Source: Paenibacillus aceti
Lineage (GTDB): Bacteria > Bacillota > Bacilli > Paenibacillales > Paenibacillaceae
Reading direction: 5' to 3'
DNA: 64,000 nucleotides
Assembly (NCBI RefSeq): GCF_003614185.1
Contig: NZ_KZ987724.1
Span: forward strand, 3,345,379-3,409,378
Shown here: positions 18,091 to 27,401 of the stretch, in pieces
How the letters are laid out: each line of letters begins with the position of its first letter
Numbering within the stretch: the first letter of the stretch is position 1
Notes under the pieces: generated by a model
Seen by the model: only the letters and a program-made list of their open reading frames with translations
Databases searched by the model: none
What the model was told of the DNA's origin: nothing
Made by a program: the position numbers and the translations under genes

Positions 18091-20157
18091 TTATTCCGTT
18101 GTATTATCCTGATTAGCTGACTGTCCATCCGTTTGCTGATTTTTGGCTTTCTTCGGGATTCCGTCCAGTCCATATTCCTGATCATAGGCATCGAAGATCT
18201 TACGAGCTACAGGCGCTGCACTCCAGGCCCCGAAGCCGCCTTCTGGAACAATAACCGCTACCGCAAGCTTCGGATTTTTGCGTGGAGCAAAGGCGATGAA
18301 CACCCCGTTATCCCGGTTGGCCCCAGCCCCCCATTGCTCCGAAGTCCCTGTCTTCCGGGCGAAATCATAAGGGAATCCGGAAAATGCTGCTTGCACGCTC
18401 GTCTCCATACCACTGATGACTTCATCCCAATAGGCATCCTTGAATTCAACCTTATTGAGAACCTTCGGTTTGAATTCCTTAACTATATTGCCATTCTCGT
18501 CGGTAATCTTGTTGACGACATGAGGCTCCATTCGCGAACCGCGGTTCGCCAGCGTCGCCGTATATTGAGCCAATTGCATCGCCGTATAACCAGCCTGCTG
18601 ACCAAAAGAAGCGTACACCAGCCGTGATAAGGACGTTTCACGTTCCGCATTGATATAGTTAAGATTACCTAAAAATTCCTTAGGGAGATCGACTCCAGTC
18701 GATACGCCCAAGCCAAATTCCTTCATGTACTTATCCCAGACGTCGATCCCCTTATCCCCGTATTTTTTCCACAACTTCTCACCAACCATATCGACCATAA
18801 ACGCATTGGAGGAATGGCGGATCGCTCCGGAAGGTCTCAGAGGACCATAAGCATGCCTGCCTGAGTTACGCACACTGGAAGAATTATTTTTACCGAAATA
18901 AGCAATACCCGAATCAGAGTAATAATCCGTAGTCTTGAACAAGCCTTCATTAAGCCCAATCAATACGGACAGAGGCTTGATCGTAGACCCCAATAGTACC
19001 GTCGAGTCAAAATTATGCCCGGAACGGCCCGAGCTGATCGGAGTTATAGTCCCGTTCTGATAGTTGGTCATGATCTTATTCCAATCGTCCGAGTTAATCC
19101 CCCCGGATTGCCATACATTCGTGTCATAATCCGGCATGCTAGCCATCGCTACCACATTGCCCGTGTCCACTTCCATCGCTACAGCATATCCTGTCTTCGC
19201 ATTGGGATGAACCTTGCCGGATACCGGATTCTTATGCACCCAATCGAGCTGATCCATAATGGCCTGCTCCGCAATGAGTTGAATATTCTTGTTAATATTC
19301 GTGTGCAGATCATAGCCCTTCTCCGGCGGTATGATCTCCGAAACTCCGGTAGCCATATTCCGCGGATCAATCGGAACCTTCTTGTAACCATTCTTGCCCC
19401 GTAAATACTCCTGATAGTACATCTCGAGCCCGTCAGCACCGACAAGCTCCGAAGCTGTATAATCCAGAGCAGGGTCCTTATCCGCAGAGTTATTCGCCTC
19501 CCGGATGGGATCATACCACTTCACATCATCCATCGACTGGAATTTCTTGAGATATCCAACTGTCTGCACAGCTACCGTATCCGTATCATAGTGCCGGACG
19601 CTATCCTCAACGATATCAATTCCCGGGAACTCCGATTTGCGCTCCAGGAAATAAGCGATTTCCTTCTCATTTAACCCTGACTTGATCAATCTTGGCGAAT
19701 AACCGTTGCCCTTGTTATAATCCAGGTCCATCGCCTTAATAATGTCTTCCTCCGTCATCGGCTCACTGACCTTATCCCCATACTTATCGAATACCTCTTT
19801 CAGCTTCTTGGCGATTTCCAGCGCTTCAGGCCGATTCTTCTTGCCCCGTTCCGACTTGCTATAGTCCTTCTGCAGAGTAATATAGAGAGACTGCACCGAG
19901 GTCGAGTAAGCGAGCTTCTCGCCGCCTGCTGCTAATATAGAGCCGCGCACCGGCGCCAGTGGAACATCCTTCACCCGCATGCTCGTTTCCTGCTGGGATA
20001 GGCTCGGTCCCTCTACGAATTGCAATATAGCCAGACGGACAATAATCACCGTAAAAATTATAAATGTGCTGAAAAAGAACAAATTCAAGCGAATATTAAA
20101 ATGACGCTTCAGCTGGGCTTCCTGTTCACGAGGATCGTCATTGTATGAATTTTTCAT
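18091..20157 (-). CDS. Class B penicillin-binding protein (PBP2/PbpA-like), copy 1
   Basis: A 688-residue paralogue of the next gene, with the same plan: N-terminal anchor after a short cytoplasmic stretch, dimer domain (VRGSILAAGG), and transpeptidase motifs GSTIKPLS, RHSSNAF and ARKTGTSE. All catalytic residues are present, so both copies should be active. It ends in a Gln/Asn-rich tail that copy 2 lacks. It follows the transglutaminase-like gene by 96 bases and may share its transcript. Elongation or sporulation PBPs of the PbpA/PbpH type are the nearest relatives I can name. Confidence 0.93.
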   Translation of the reverse strand: MKNSYNDDPREQEAQLKRHFNIRLNLFFFSTFIIFTVIIVRLAILQFVEGPSLSQQETSMRVKDVPLAPVRGSILAAGGEKLAYSTSVQSLYITLQKDYSKSERGKKNRPEALEIAKKLKEVFDKYGDKVSEPMTEEDIIKAMDLDYNKGNGYSPRLIKSGLNEKEIAYFLERKSEFPGIDIVEDSVRHYDTDTVAVQTVGYLKKFQSMDDVKWYDPIREANNSADKDPALDYTASELVGADGLEMYYQEYLRGKNGYKKVPIDPRNMATGVSEIIPPEKGYDLHTNINKNIQLIAEQAIMDQLDWVHKNPVSGKVHPNAKTGYAVAMEVDTGNVVAMASMPDYDTNVWQSGGINSDDWNKIMTNYQNGTITPISSGRSGHNFDSTVLLGSTIKPLSVLIGLNEGLFKTTDYYSDSGIAYFGKNNSSSVRNSGRHAYGPLRPSGAIRHSSNAFMVDMVGEKLWKKYGDKGIDVWDKYMKEFGLGVSTGVDLPKEFLGNLNYINAERETSLSRLVYASFGQQAGYTAMQLAQYTATLANRGSRMEPHVVNKITDENGNIVKEFKPKVLNKVEFKDAYWDEVISGMETSVQAAFSGFPYDFARKTGTSEQWGAGANRDNGVFIAFAPRKNPKLAVAVIVPEGGFGAWSAAPVARKIFDAYDQEYGLDGIPKKAKNQQTDGQSANQDNTTE

Positions 20158-20253
20158 GGGCGTTTCTCCTCTTTTAACCTTCCATATTTCATAATTATAT
20201 TAACATAACGATGCGATGAGATGCGAGGTTACACCCCCGTGCCAACTTGCCAC

Positions 20254-21405
20254 TCAAGTCATTTTATCGGGAATATGAGTGTCATCGAAGGCTGGCGGAT
20301 TGAACCAGTTGCCGCTGCGCGCCCATGTTGAATCAAGTGGAATCCACTTGTCCTTCTCCGTTAAATACACTTCATTCCAGGCATGAGGCCCATATCCGCC
20401 CCGCCCGTCATAGCCCAGTCCGGTAACTACCTTGACCTTCAGCCCCTGAGATCGGGCCATGACCGCATACAGACGTGAATAATCAATACATACCCCAAGC
20501 TTCGTATCAAAGGTCATCTGCGGCGTCTGTTCATGCCAAATCCCCCGCTCTTCATAATCCTTGACTTTGTCATAGTCATAGCTAACCCGGGACCCGATCC
20601 AGTCATACAGACGCTTTGCCTTCTCCTCATCGCTACTCGCTCCTTCGGTCACCTTGGCAGCCGCTTGTTCAATATCCCGAGGAATATTAGCATCGATTAC
20701 CTCATATTTCCGCTGCAGGATCCCATTGAGCTCCGCCTCGACGCTGCGCGTAAATACCGGCAGCTTCTCCTTGATCAGATCACCAGTCAACGGCTCGATC
20801 ACCGTCCGCGCCCCCTGCTGGTATACTGTGGAAGCCTGCACGTACTGGCTGAAGCTGCTGCTTGGAAACAGCGTCACCACAATGAACAGAATGACGATGA
20901 CCATCAAGCATCTGACGCTCCCAATCACGGAACCGATGCAAGCACCCGCAATTCTGCTCAGGAAGGATGCCCTGCGGCCTCCGCCGAACGGAACCCGCTC
21001 AGACGTTGATCCTCCACCCAGCACAAATGCCGAGGCAAGCCCTAAAACAGTACGAACCAGCCAATAGCTGACAATAAAGAGCACAGCAAAACGCATCAGC
21101 GGAAAATCGCGGATGGCAGTAACCAACGTATAATAGACCTGCTCCCATTTCGCCATATCATGCTCCGGATAAGCAATTCCAGACAGCCAATCCTGCACCT
21201 TCGGCGATAACCAGACCGTCAGGGGGATCGCACCGATGATACTTACCACGGATAAGATCCCCCCACTGAGGAGCGTGAACAATCTTCCTGCTGAGCGCGA
21301 AGCCCCACGCGCCCATCCCTGCAGCACAGAAATAACGAGAATACATATCAGCAATGCGTTTATCCAATTGATTTGTTGTATATTTTGAATCCAGACCGTC
21401 GTCAT
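20254..21405 (-). CDS. Membrane transglutaminase-like protein with CvpA-like N-terminus
   Basis: 383 residues. The N-terminal ~190 carry about five hydrophobic segments in a pattern resembling CvpA/colicin V production proteins (NALLICILVISVLQGWARG, then LFIVVTLFPSSSF). The C-terminal half is a transglutaminase/protease-like domain with the Cys-His-Asp triad in LGVCIDYSRLYAVMARSQG, HAWNEVY and WIPLDSTWA. The catalytic domain probably lies outside the membrane. The position just upstream of two PBP genes suggests a cell-wall role, but the substrate is unknown. Confidence 0.78.
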   Translation of the reverse strand: MTTVWIQNIQQINWINALLICILVISVLQGWARGASRSAGRLFTLLSGGILSVVSIIGAIPLTVWLSPKVQDWLSGIAYPEHDMAKWEQVYYTLVTAIRDFPLMRFAVLFIVSYWLVRTVLGLASAFVLGGGSTSERVPFGGGRRASFLSRIAGACIGSVIGSVRCLMVIVILFIVVTLFPSSSFSQYVQASTVYQQGARTVIEPLTGDLIKEKLPVFTRSVEAELNGILQRKYEVIDANIPRDIEQAAAKVTEGASSDEEKAKRLYDWIGSRVSYDYDKVKDYEERGIWHEQTPQMTFDTKLGVCIDYSRLYAVMARSQGLKVKVVTGLGYDGRGGYGPHAWNEVYLTEKDKWIPLDSTWARSGNWFNPPAFDDTHIPDKMT

Positions 21406-21460
21406 GCTTGCCCCCTATCTCGATGACTTATGGCCATATTCGTTCGACAGACCTATCATG

Positions 21461-21904
21461 CTATTTATTGCGCTTCGCTTCTTGAATAAATGCCTCTATC
21501 GTATCATTTATCTTCCATTCCCCTAGAGCAACGCCGTGGAACTTGACCTTCACCTTACCATCCCCATCATTGCCTGTGACTTCAAGATTAGGGGTCTTAA
21601 TGGTAAATGTCCCGTCGCCATTCTGGGTAATTTCAGCTTCTGTCGCTTCCTTCTTCATCATTTCCAGGGCTTCCGATTTGGTAATATCGACAGCCTGATC
21701 CGTCACCGTTGTAACCGCATCTCCAATATCCTTAAGTGATATCCCGCTGTATATGATAATAAATGCTGCGATCACGGCTACTAATGCCCATTTAATCACC
21801 GTCTTCACAAAATTAAGCACCAGAAGCAAGACAACCAGGGCCACGACAATCACAAGCCAGTTCTGTTTCAGAAATTCAAACCACACATCTACATTCAAAT
21901 CCAT
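21461..21904 (-). CDS. Small membrane protein of unknown function
   Basis: 147 residues. Two close hydrophobic segments (about residues 14-34 and 38-54) are followed by a soluble ~90-residue part with alternating Asp/Gly turns (NGDGTFTIKTPN, GNDGDGKVKVKFHG) that looks like a small beta domain. No family is recognised. It lies 55 bases upstream of the transglutaminase-like gene on the same strand, so it is probably the first gene of that operon. The start has a clear AGGTAGGTG site. Confidence 0.7.
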   Translation of the reverse strand: MDLNVDVWFEFLKQNWLVIVVALVVLLLVLNFVKTVIKWALVAVIAAFIIIYSGISLKDIGDAVTTVTDQAVDITKSEALEMMKKEATEAEITQNGDGTFTIKTPNLEVTGNDGDGKVKVKFHGVALGEWKINDTIEAFIQEAKRNK

Positions 21905-22044
21905 AAATTAACACCTACCTCTGATAGTTCAGATTATATTAGAGCTGCCCGATGAAAACGGACGCCTCCTTATTATACATGATGGCCCTGTTCAATGACA
22001 GCTTAACCCCAATTTAACAAGAAATCTCAGAAACATACTGCCCT

Positions 22045-22102
22045 GTTCAAAAAAGCAAGACTTTCAACACCGAGAAGTTTGGGGGAAGCGAACTTTTTGA
22101 AC
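22045..22102. repeat. Shortened copy of the MITE-like element
   Basis: GTTCAAAAA at the left and CTTTTTGAAC at the right match the ends of the 11842-12011 element, and CACCGAGAAG with following TGG and GAAGC matches its left interior. Most of the interior is missing, leaving 58 bases. It sits in the 276-base gap between two divergent genes. Nothing else is recognised in that gap. Confidence 0.65.
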
Positions 22103-22180
22103 TTCCGCTAAAAGGGGTATAAGTTCGTCCATAACAACGTACAAGTATAGCAATAATGAATTTTAGAGGAGGGCAAGGCA

Positions 22181-23332
22181 GTGAAAATCGCTTTCTGGCT
22201 TTATTTCTTTATGTTCCTCGCTTTCTTCGACCTGCATGCGCAATACCCGATTCTGACCCCCTTTGCACTGTCGCTCGGGGCAGCCCCCGCCTTCATCGGC
22301 TGGATGATGGGGATTTATGCGCTGACACATCTGCCAGGCAATCTTATCGCCGGACAGGGTGTAGACCGCCATGGAAGCCGCGGCTATATGATATTCAGCC
22401 TGCTCTCAGCCGGGGTAATTCTGCTGCTGCAGGCCCATGTTACCGAGCCATGGCAGCTGTTAGTGCTGCGCTCGATCAGCGGATTCGTGCTCGCCTTCCT
22501 GTCGCCAGCCTGTCTAGCCCTGCTGGCATCTCTGGCGACCGACGCCGTGAAGCAAGGGAAACTAATGGCTGGACACGGCGTAATGCACACTCTGGCTTCC
22601 GTGGTCTCCCCGGCTGCCGGTGCCTTTCTCGTGGCGCGAACGGGCTTTACCCTCACCTTCCAGGCGCTCGGCTGGCTGATGATCGCTACGGGCGTTATCG
22701 CGATGTTCACGATCAAAGAGCCGCCAAAATTAAAAACAGCCCTGCAGCAGCAACCCACGCAGAAGGTGCCTGTAAAGCTCAATGTCATTCCCGTTTATTT
22801 CTATCTGCTACCTTTTGCCGTCTCCTGTGCTCAAGGGATTCTATACTTTGAACTTCCGCTCCAAGCCGGAGGGGTATCCGGAATAATGCATACCGGGCTC
22901 TATTTCTCGATCATCAGCCTCGGCGCCCTGGCGACGCTATCGCTATTGTTCCTGAATCATTTCTCCCCTTATATCAGAACCTATCTGGGGATACTCGGCA
23001 TCGCCCTGTCATTCTTCTCGCTGGCTGCGCTCGATTCCGTCCCTATTATCGTCTCGCTGTTCGCGCTGGGGATGGCTAAAGGCGTGATCTTCCCGGCCAT
23101 GGCCTCCGTCTTCATCGATCTTTGCGGTGGTCAACGGCTCGGCACGGTGTTCTCCCTGCAATCTATCGCGATGTCGATCGGCTCTTTTCTCGGCCCGATT
23201 ATCGCCGGAACGATGCATAACACCTACTCGCCATACTTTTTCGCCTTCGTGATCCTGATGCTGGTGATCATCATCGTCCCTGCATGGAAACGGAATATTC
23301 CGACCGCATATACGATCCCGACGGAGAGATAA
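22181..23332 (+). CDS. MFS transporter
   Basis: A 383-residue protein with 12 predicted membrane segments and a major facilitator pattern. Motif A-like GQGVDRHGSRGYM lies in the loop between helices 2 and 3, and SPACLALLASL follows in helix 4-5. It starts with GTG behind GAGGAGGG. It is short and has no extended central loop, so a drug or small-metabolite exporter is likely. The substrate cannot be told. It stands alone, without a regulator. Confidence 0.85.
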   Translation: MKIAFWLYFFMFLAFFDLHAQYPILTPFALSLGAAPAFIGWMMGIYALTHLPGNLIAGQGVDRHGSRGYMIFSLLSAGVILLLQAHVTEPWQLLVLRSISGFVLAFLSPACLALLASLATDAVKQGKLMAGHGVMHTLASVVSPAAGAFLVARTGFTLTFQALGWLMIATGVIAMFTIKEPPKLKTALQQQPTQKVPVKLNVIPVYFYLLPFAVSCAQGILYFELPLQAGGVSGIMHTGLYFSIISLGALATLSLLFLNHFSPYIRTYLGILGIALSFFSLAALDSVPIIVSLFALGMAKGVIFPAMASVFIDLCGGQRLGTVFSLQSIAMSIGSFLGPIIAGTMHNTYSPYFFAFVILMLVIIIVPAWKRNIPTAYTIPTER

Positions 23333-23409
23333 AGAGCTAAGACATAGCATAGCGCTCACTTATTTTTCAGACAGTTAGGCCATTGCACAGGGCAATGGCG
23401 TAGATTGAA

Positions 23410-23418
23410 CATAGTATA
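23410..23418 (+). promoter_or_regulatory. Possible mother-cell sigma -10 element before yjcZ-like gene
   Basis: CATAGTATA fits the CATANNNTA -10 consensus of sigma K, 44 bases before the start of the YjcZ-like sporulation peptide. A correctly spaced -35 AC is not evident, so this is tentative. Confidence 0.35.
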
Positions 23419-23461
23419 TTTTGTAGTTACCGACCCAACCGATAAAGGGAGGTGAGCAATC

Positions 23462-23599
23462 ATGGGTCATATCGATCCTTGTGGACCATGTGGACCGGGC
23501 CCTATCGGCCCAGGAGTAGGCGGTTTCTGGACGACAACAGGGACCATCCTTGTACTTTATATCTTGCTGGTGATCATTCTTCGTGCCCCTCTCTGTTAG
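23462..23599 (+). CDS. YjcZ-like small sporulation peptide
   Basis: A 45-residue peptide. A soluble start with two CGP units and Gly/Pro turns (HIDPCGPCGPGPIGPG) leads into GFWTTTGTILVLYILLVIIL, a single membrane segment in the style of the YjcZ/SscA family of spore-associated peptides. It begins at ATG behind a strong GGGAGGTGA site. Members of the family are made late in sporulation, and some are needed for spore assembly. The CGPCGPGP head differs from the Gly/Tyr-rich heads I remember. Confidence 0.75.
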   Translation: MGHIDPCGPCGPGPIGPGVGGFWTTTGTILVLYILLVIILRAPLC

Positions 23600-23729
23600 G
23601 TTTGAATTCATGGCTGCGGTCTGCCACCCTCCCGGCAGGCCGTTTTGCTGTGACTTTGCATGGTAGACCCGTCCGATATACACTATAAGATATGCGATAT
23701 TGCAAGCATTGTAATCGAGGTGAATTCCC

Positions 23730-24077
23730 ATGTCTGTCAGTATGATCGTCGAAGGCAAGAATGACCGCAGTAAGCTGCGCAGGCTGCTTCATGAGGACAT
23801 ACATATCCTCTGTACCTTCGGAACCTTGAACAACACCAAGCTGGAATCGCTCCGCAAGCAGGCCGGAGATGATGATGTCTACCTGTTCATGGACAATGAC
23901 GCTTCAGGCAAAAAAATTCGTGGCATCTTACGAGATACCTTCCCGGACGCCATCCATATCTATACGAGAAGAGGCTATGCCGGTGTGGAGGGGACGCCTG
24001 ATGAATATTTAATCGCCCAATTAGAAAAAGCCGGGCTAGAAGAATATATAATATATCCTCCCCCCGGCTTTGCCTGA
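23730..24077 (+). CDS. Toprim-domain protein (YusF-like)
   Basis: A 115-residue protein that is little more than a Toprim domain: the Glu motif in SMIVEGKNDRSKL and the DxD motif in YLFMDNDASGKKI. The small stand-alone Toprim family in Bacillales is of unknown biochemical role. RNase M5-like or nucleic-acid phosphotransfer activity is possible. It is cytoplasmic and transcribed alone after the YjcZ-like peptide. Confidence 0.82.
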   Translation: MSVSMIVEGKNDRSKLRRLLHEDIHILCTFGTLNNTKLESLRKQAGDDDVYLFMDNDASGKKIRGILRDTFPDAIHIYTRRGYAGVEGTPDEYLIAQLEKAGLEEYIIYPPPGFA

Positions 24078-24122
24078 TCCTAAGACAAGCCCTGACTCTT
24101 CAGCAGAAGAGCAGAAAAGCAG

Positions 24123-24722
24123 TTATTCCTTCGCCAGATCCATAACCCCTTGAGCGATTTCCTGGGCAGTGACTTCGGGGCGGTATATTTCCCGCAGATT
24201 GCCATCCCGGTCAACCAGGCCAATGAGATCCATATGGACGAAATTGTTATTCTGATCTTTGTTAATTAATATTTTGAAAGAGTTCATCGCCAGATCAATC
24301 GTCTTCTGCTGATCCCCTCTCAGGAAATACCAGCCTGAATAATCCGCCTTGAATTTATCTCCAAATGCCTTGATCGCTTCCCGAGAGTCCCGTTCCGGAT
24401 CGAAGGAAATCGAGATAATCTCTGCATCACTGGTGAACAGTCCCTTATCCTTCAACAGATCCTGCACCTGACTCAGGCGAAAAGTCGTTACTGGACATAC
24501 ATCCGGACAATTGGAGAAGAAAAAGTAAAATAGCCTAACCTTACCATTAGTATCCTCTAAAGTAATATTACGTCCATCCACATTCTCCATGCTGAAGCTC
24601 GCCACTGGCCGGATCACCGGCAGCTTAGGCTTGGCGTAGGTAGTCCATAGCAGATAACCTGCTAAGATGATGCACACTGCAAGCAAAATCCAGGTCCACT
24701 TATATTTCTTAAGCAGAGTCAT
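24123..24722 (-). CDS. Sco1/SenC copper chaperone
   Basis: A 199-residue protein with one N-terminal membrane anchor (about residues 10-28) and an extracytoplasmic thioredoxin-like domain. The copper ligands are CPDVCP (CxxxC) and the distal His in FVHMDLI. It delivers copper to the CuA centre of cytochrome c oxidase. It begins 13 bases after ctaB on the same strand, so haem O synthesis and copper insertion are co-expressed. Confidence 0.92.
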   Translation of the reverse strand: MTLLKKYKWTWILLAVCIILAGYLLWTTYAKPKLPVIRPVASFSMENVDGRNITLEDTNGKVRLFYFFFSNCPDVCPVTTFRLSQVQDLLKDKGLFTSDAEIISISFDPERDSREAIKAFGDKFKADYSGWYFLRGDQQKTIDLAMNSFKILINKDQNNNFVHMDLIGLVDRDGNLREIYRPEVTAQEIAQGVMDLAKE

Positions 24723-24735
24723 TCTCCGACCTCCA

Positions 24736-25671
24736 TTACAACCATACTGTATCGAGTATCATGACGATCATGCTGACAGTTAAATAATTGATTGAGAACA
24801 GGAATACCTTCTTCGCCCAAGCCTCATTCTCCTGAGATTTGAAGCCCATGAGCGCCATCAGCAGCCAGGATAAAGACAGAAGCTCGCCGATGACAAGAAA
24901 CCATAGTCCGGTATAGCCATATACATACATTAAAACAGGAATGGGTAGCAGCAGCACCAAATAAGGAATCATCTGCACCTTGGTTCTCGGAATGCCCTTC
25001 ACCACAGGCAACAACGGGAATCCCGCTGCCCGGTACTCCTCCACGCGACGGATACCCAGCGCCCAGAAATGAGGCGGCTGCCACAGGAACAACATCGCGA
25101 ATAAGAGAATCGCCCCGAGATCAACCTTGCCTGCAGCGGCTACATACCCAATCACCGGAGGCATCGCTCCCGAAATCGCTCCGATGGACGTGCTCCATGT
25201 TGAACTGCGTTTCAGCCAGAGCGTATAGACTACTACATACACAAGCATCCCTAAAGCACCGAAGGCTCCAGCCAGCCAGCCATTGCCGATAAATAGTACA
25301 GATAGGCCCAATATGCCTAAAATAATGGCGTACCAAAGCACGGTTTTCGGTGACATTTTCCCGGTTGGAAGCACGCGGTTCTGCGTCCGGGACATCTTCA
25401 TGTCCATATCACGGTCAAAGTAGTTGTTGAACACGCAGGAGGATGCCATAACCAGCACGGTTCCTAATAACATTAAAATCAGTTTGCCGTATTGTAGATG
25501 CCACTGAGAAGCCACCCAAAAGCCAGCAAAAGCCGCGATGAGATTTGAACGCAAAATCCCTGGTTTGGTTAGAGCGATAAAATCCTTCCAAGTCGCTGTT
25601 TTTCCTGGAGGAGTAGGTCTCACGGACAATGCTGCCGATTCTGTAGGTGCAGAGTAAGAAATTCTGTCCAT
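24736..25671 (-). CDS. ctaB: Protoheme IX farnesyltransferase (haem O synthase) CtaB
   Basis: A 311-residue UbiA-family prenyltransferase with about nine membrane segments. The prenyl-diphosphate-binding motif is NNYFDRDMDMKMSRTQNR and the second motif TLWLKRSSTWSTSIGAISGAMP. It makes haem O from haem B for CtaA. A candidate promoter (TTGAAT, 16 bases, TATATA on the minus strand) lies about 50 bases upstream. It forms an operon with the sco gene. Confidence 0.95.
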   Translation of the reverse strand: MDRISYSAPTESAALSVRPTPPGKTATWKDFIALTKPGILRSNLIAAFAGFWVASQWHLQYGKLILMLLGTVLVMASSCVFNNYFDRDMDMKMSRTQNRVLPTGKMSPKTVLWYAIILGILGLSVLFIGNGWLAGAFGALGMLVYVVVYTLWLKRSSTWSTSIGAISGAMPPVIGYVAAAGKVDLGAILLFAMLFLWQPPHFWALGIRRVEEYRAAGFPLLPVVKGIPRTKVQMIPYLVLLLPIPVLMYVYGYTGLWFLVIGELLSLSWLLMALMGFKSQENEAWAKKVFLFSINYLTVSMIVMILDTVWL

Positions 25672-25865
25672 GTTGAATAATTCCCCCTATCTTTGTCATT
25701 GTTTTCCTATATAAAGAAATTCACAGATAATTCAATGATTTCATATTACACTATAAACTTTATCATACCAAGAAGCAGAAATGTTTGACAATCGTCCGAT
25801 AAAAAGGGGATTATGTGACAAAATGATGACAAAGCACTCTGCGGTTTCGTTCGGAATACAAACAG

Positions 25866-25898
25866 CAAAAAGGCCCGAGCATGAGTCATGCCCGGGCC
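25866..25898 (-). terminator. Intrinsic terminator of trpS
   Basis: A 13-base stem with one mismatch (GGCCCGAGCATGA against TCATGCCCGGGCC) at 25872-25884 and 25886-25898, followed on the minus strand by TTTTT. It lies 17 bases after the trpS stop. Confidence 0.85.
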
Positions 25899-25915
25899 AT
25901 ACTTTGGCTTATATC

Positions 25916-26896
25916 TTAAATAACAAATCCCATCATCCGCTGTACATCCTGTAGAACCTTCTCCGCTTCTTCGGAAGCGTTCAAGGCACCTTGACGCAAA
26001 ATATCATGAATTTCTCCAGAATTGCGGATTTCATGATAGCGATTTTGGAGCGGTTCAAGCACGCTGACGACAACTTCAGCCAGCTCCTTCTTGAACGGCC
26101 CATACATTTGGCCTTCATATTTCTGCTCCACCTCGGCCACAGACAACCCGGATAGCTGACTATAAATCGTAATAAGGTTGCTGACCTCCGGCTTCGTCTC
26201 AGCATCAAATCTGACCTCACGTCCCGAGTCTGTCGTCGCCCGGCTGATCTTCTTGCGAATTTCATCCGGCGAATCCAATAGCGAGATATAGCTTCCTGGA
26301 TTCGGATTACTCTTACTCATCTTCTTCGAGGCATCATCCAAGGACATAATTCTGGCGCCAGACTTCGGAATATAAGGCTCTGGAAGCGTGAAATATTCGC
26401 CGAAGCGGCTGTTGAAGCGCCCTGCCAAATCCCGGGTTAACTCAAGATGCTGCTTCTGATCCTCGCCCACCGGGACAAGATCAGCATTATAAATCAGAAT
26501 GTCTGCAGCCATCAAGGACGGATAGACGAATAATCCTGCGCCAACAGATTCTTTACCTGCCGCTTTATCCTTGAACTGGGTCATCCGTTCTAGTTCACCC
26601 ATCGATGTCAAGGTCGTCATCAGCCATCCCAATTGTGCATGCTGACGGACATGGGACTGCATATACACGTTCGCTTTGCTCGGATCGATGCCTGCGGCCA
26701 CAAACAGAGCAGCTACGGACTCGGATTGCTCACGCAGATTAGCAGGATCCTGAGGAACTGTAATTGCGTGAAGGTCAGCCACCATAAAATTACATGAATA
26801 CTCGTCTTGCAGCGAGACGAAATTTTTCAAAGCTCCAATATAGTTACCTAGCGTCAGCTTTCCGCTTGACTGGATACCTGAAAGAACTTTTTTCAT
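25916..26896 (-). CDS. trpS: Tryptophanyl-tRNA synthetase
   Basis: A 326-residue class Ic aminoacyl-tRNA synthetase of the bacterial TrpRS length. The HIGH-type signature is SSGKLTLGNYIGA near the N-terminus and the KMSKS loop is KKMSKSNPN. It charges tRNA-Trp. It is a single gene controlled by a T-box leader with a UGG specifier. Confidence 0.96.
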   Translation of the reverse strand: MKKVLSGIQSSGKLTLGNYIGALKNFVSLQDEYSCNFMVADLHAITVPQDPANLREQSESVAALFVAAGIDPSKANVYMQSHVRQHAQLGWLMTTLTSMGELERMTQFKDKAAGKESVGAGLFVYPSLMAADILIYNADLVPVGEDQKQHLELTRDLAGRFNSRFGEYFTLPEPYIPKSGARIMSLDDASKKMSKSNPNPGSYISLLDSPDEIRKKISRATTDSGREVRFDAETKPEVSNLITIYSQLSGLSVAEVEQKYEGQMYGPFKKELAEVVVSVLEPLQNRYHEIRNSGEIHDILRQGALNASEEAEKVLQDVQRMMGFVI

Positions 26897-26989
26897 AAAA
26901 AACTGCCTCCTCCATATATTTAGATTTAAGTTTAAAGCAGGGTTTCGAAGGCCGATTCACAGCACTTGTTCACTTCACGCGAATAACGC

Positions 26990-27245
26990 AAAAAAGCCCC
27001 ACATCCCCAAAGGGACGTGAGACCGTGGTGCCACCCTTATTCGTATAGAACCCTACTGCTATGAACTATACCTTTACTCCCCGTAACGTGGAAACTGCCG
27101 TCCGGTAATACTTACATAAGGCTTCATTTCCTTACGGGTTCATCCGGAACTCCGGGGTCCATTCGTCAAGGCTGTTTCCACCGGTTCGCATCAACCACCG
27201 GCTTTCTGGAGGAATCAGAAGCATTGATTACTTGTCCCCATCATC
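26990..27245 (-). ncRNA. T-box riboswitch of trpS (Trp specifier)
   Basis: Read on the minus strand, the leader has a long stem I region, a specifier stretch GACGAATGGACC with the Trp codon TGG at 27159-27161, and the T-box sequence AGGGTGGCACCACGG (27023-27037). A terminator follows (stem CACGTCCC/GGGATGTG at 27000-27019, then TTTTTT to 26990). Binding of uncharged tRNA-Trp would favour the antiterminator and let trpS be transcribed. Confidence 0.95.
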
Positions 27246-27401
27246 GTGTTCATTTATGATATTCTAAGTTATACTCATCATAATTGGCTTATTCTACAAT
27301 GTCAAATCTATTTTTCGTCCCCGAAAAAAAGTGTTATGATAGTGCTAAGCTTTTTGAAAACCGATTATTTCAGATGAATATGTGGGAAAAGGAGCAACGA
27401 T

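Noticed and set aside
22156-22851. 231-codon plus-strand frame inside the MFS gene region
   Set aside because: It is an alternative frame of the transporter gene, rich in Arg and Pro, with no recognisable motif.
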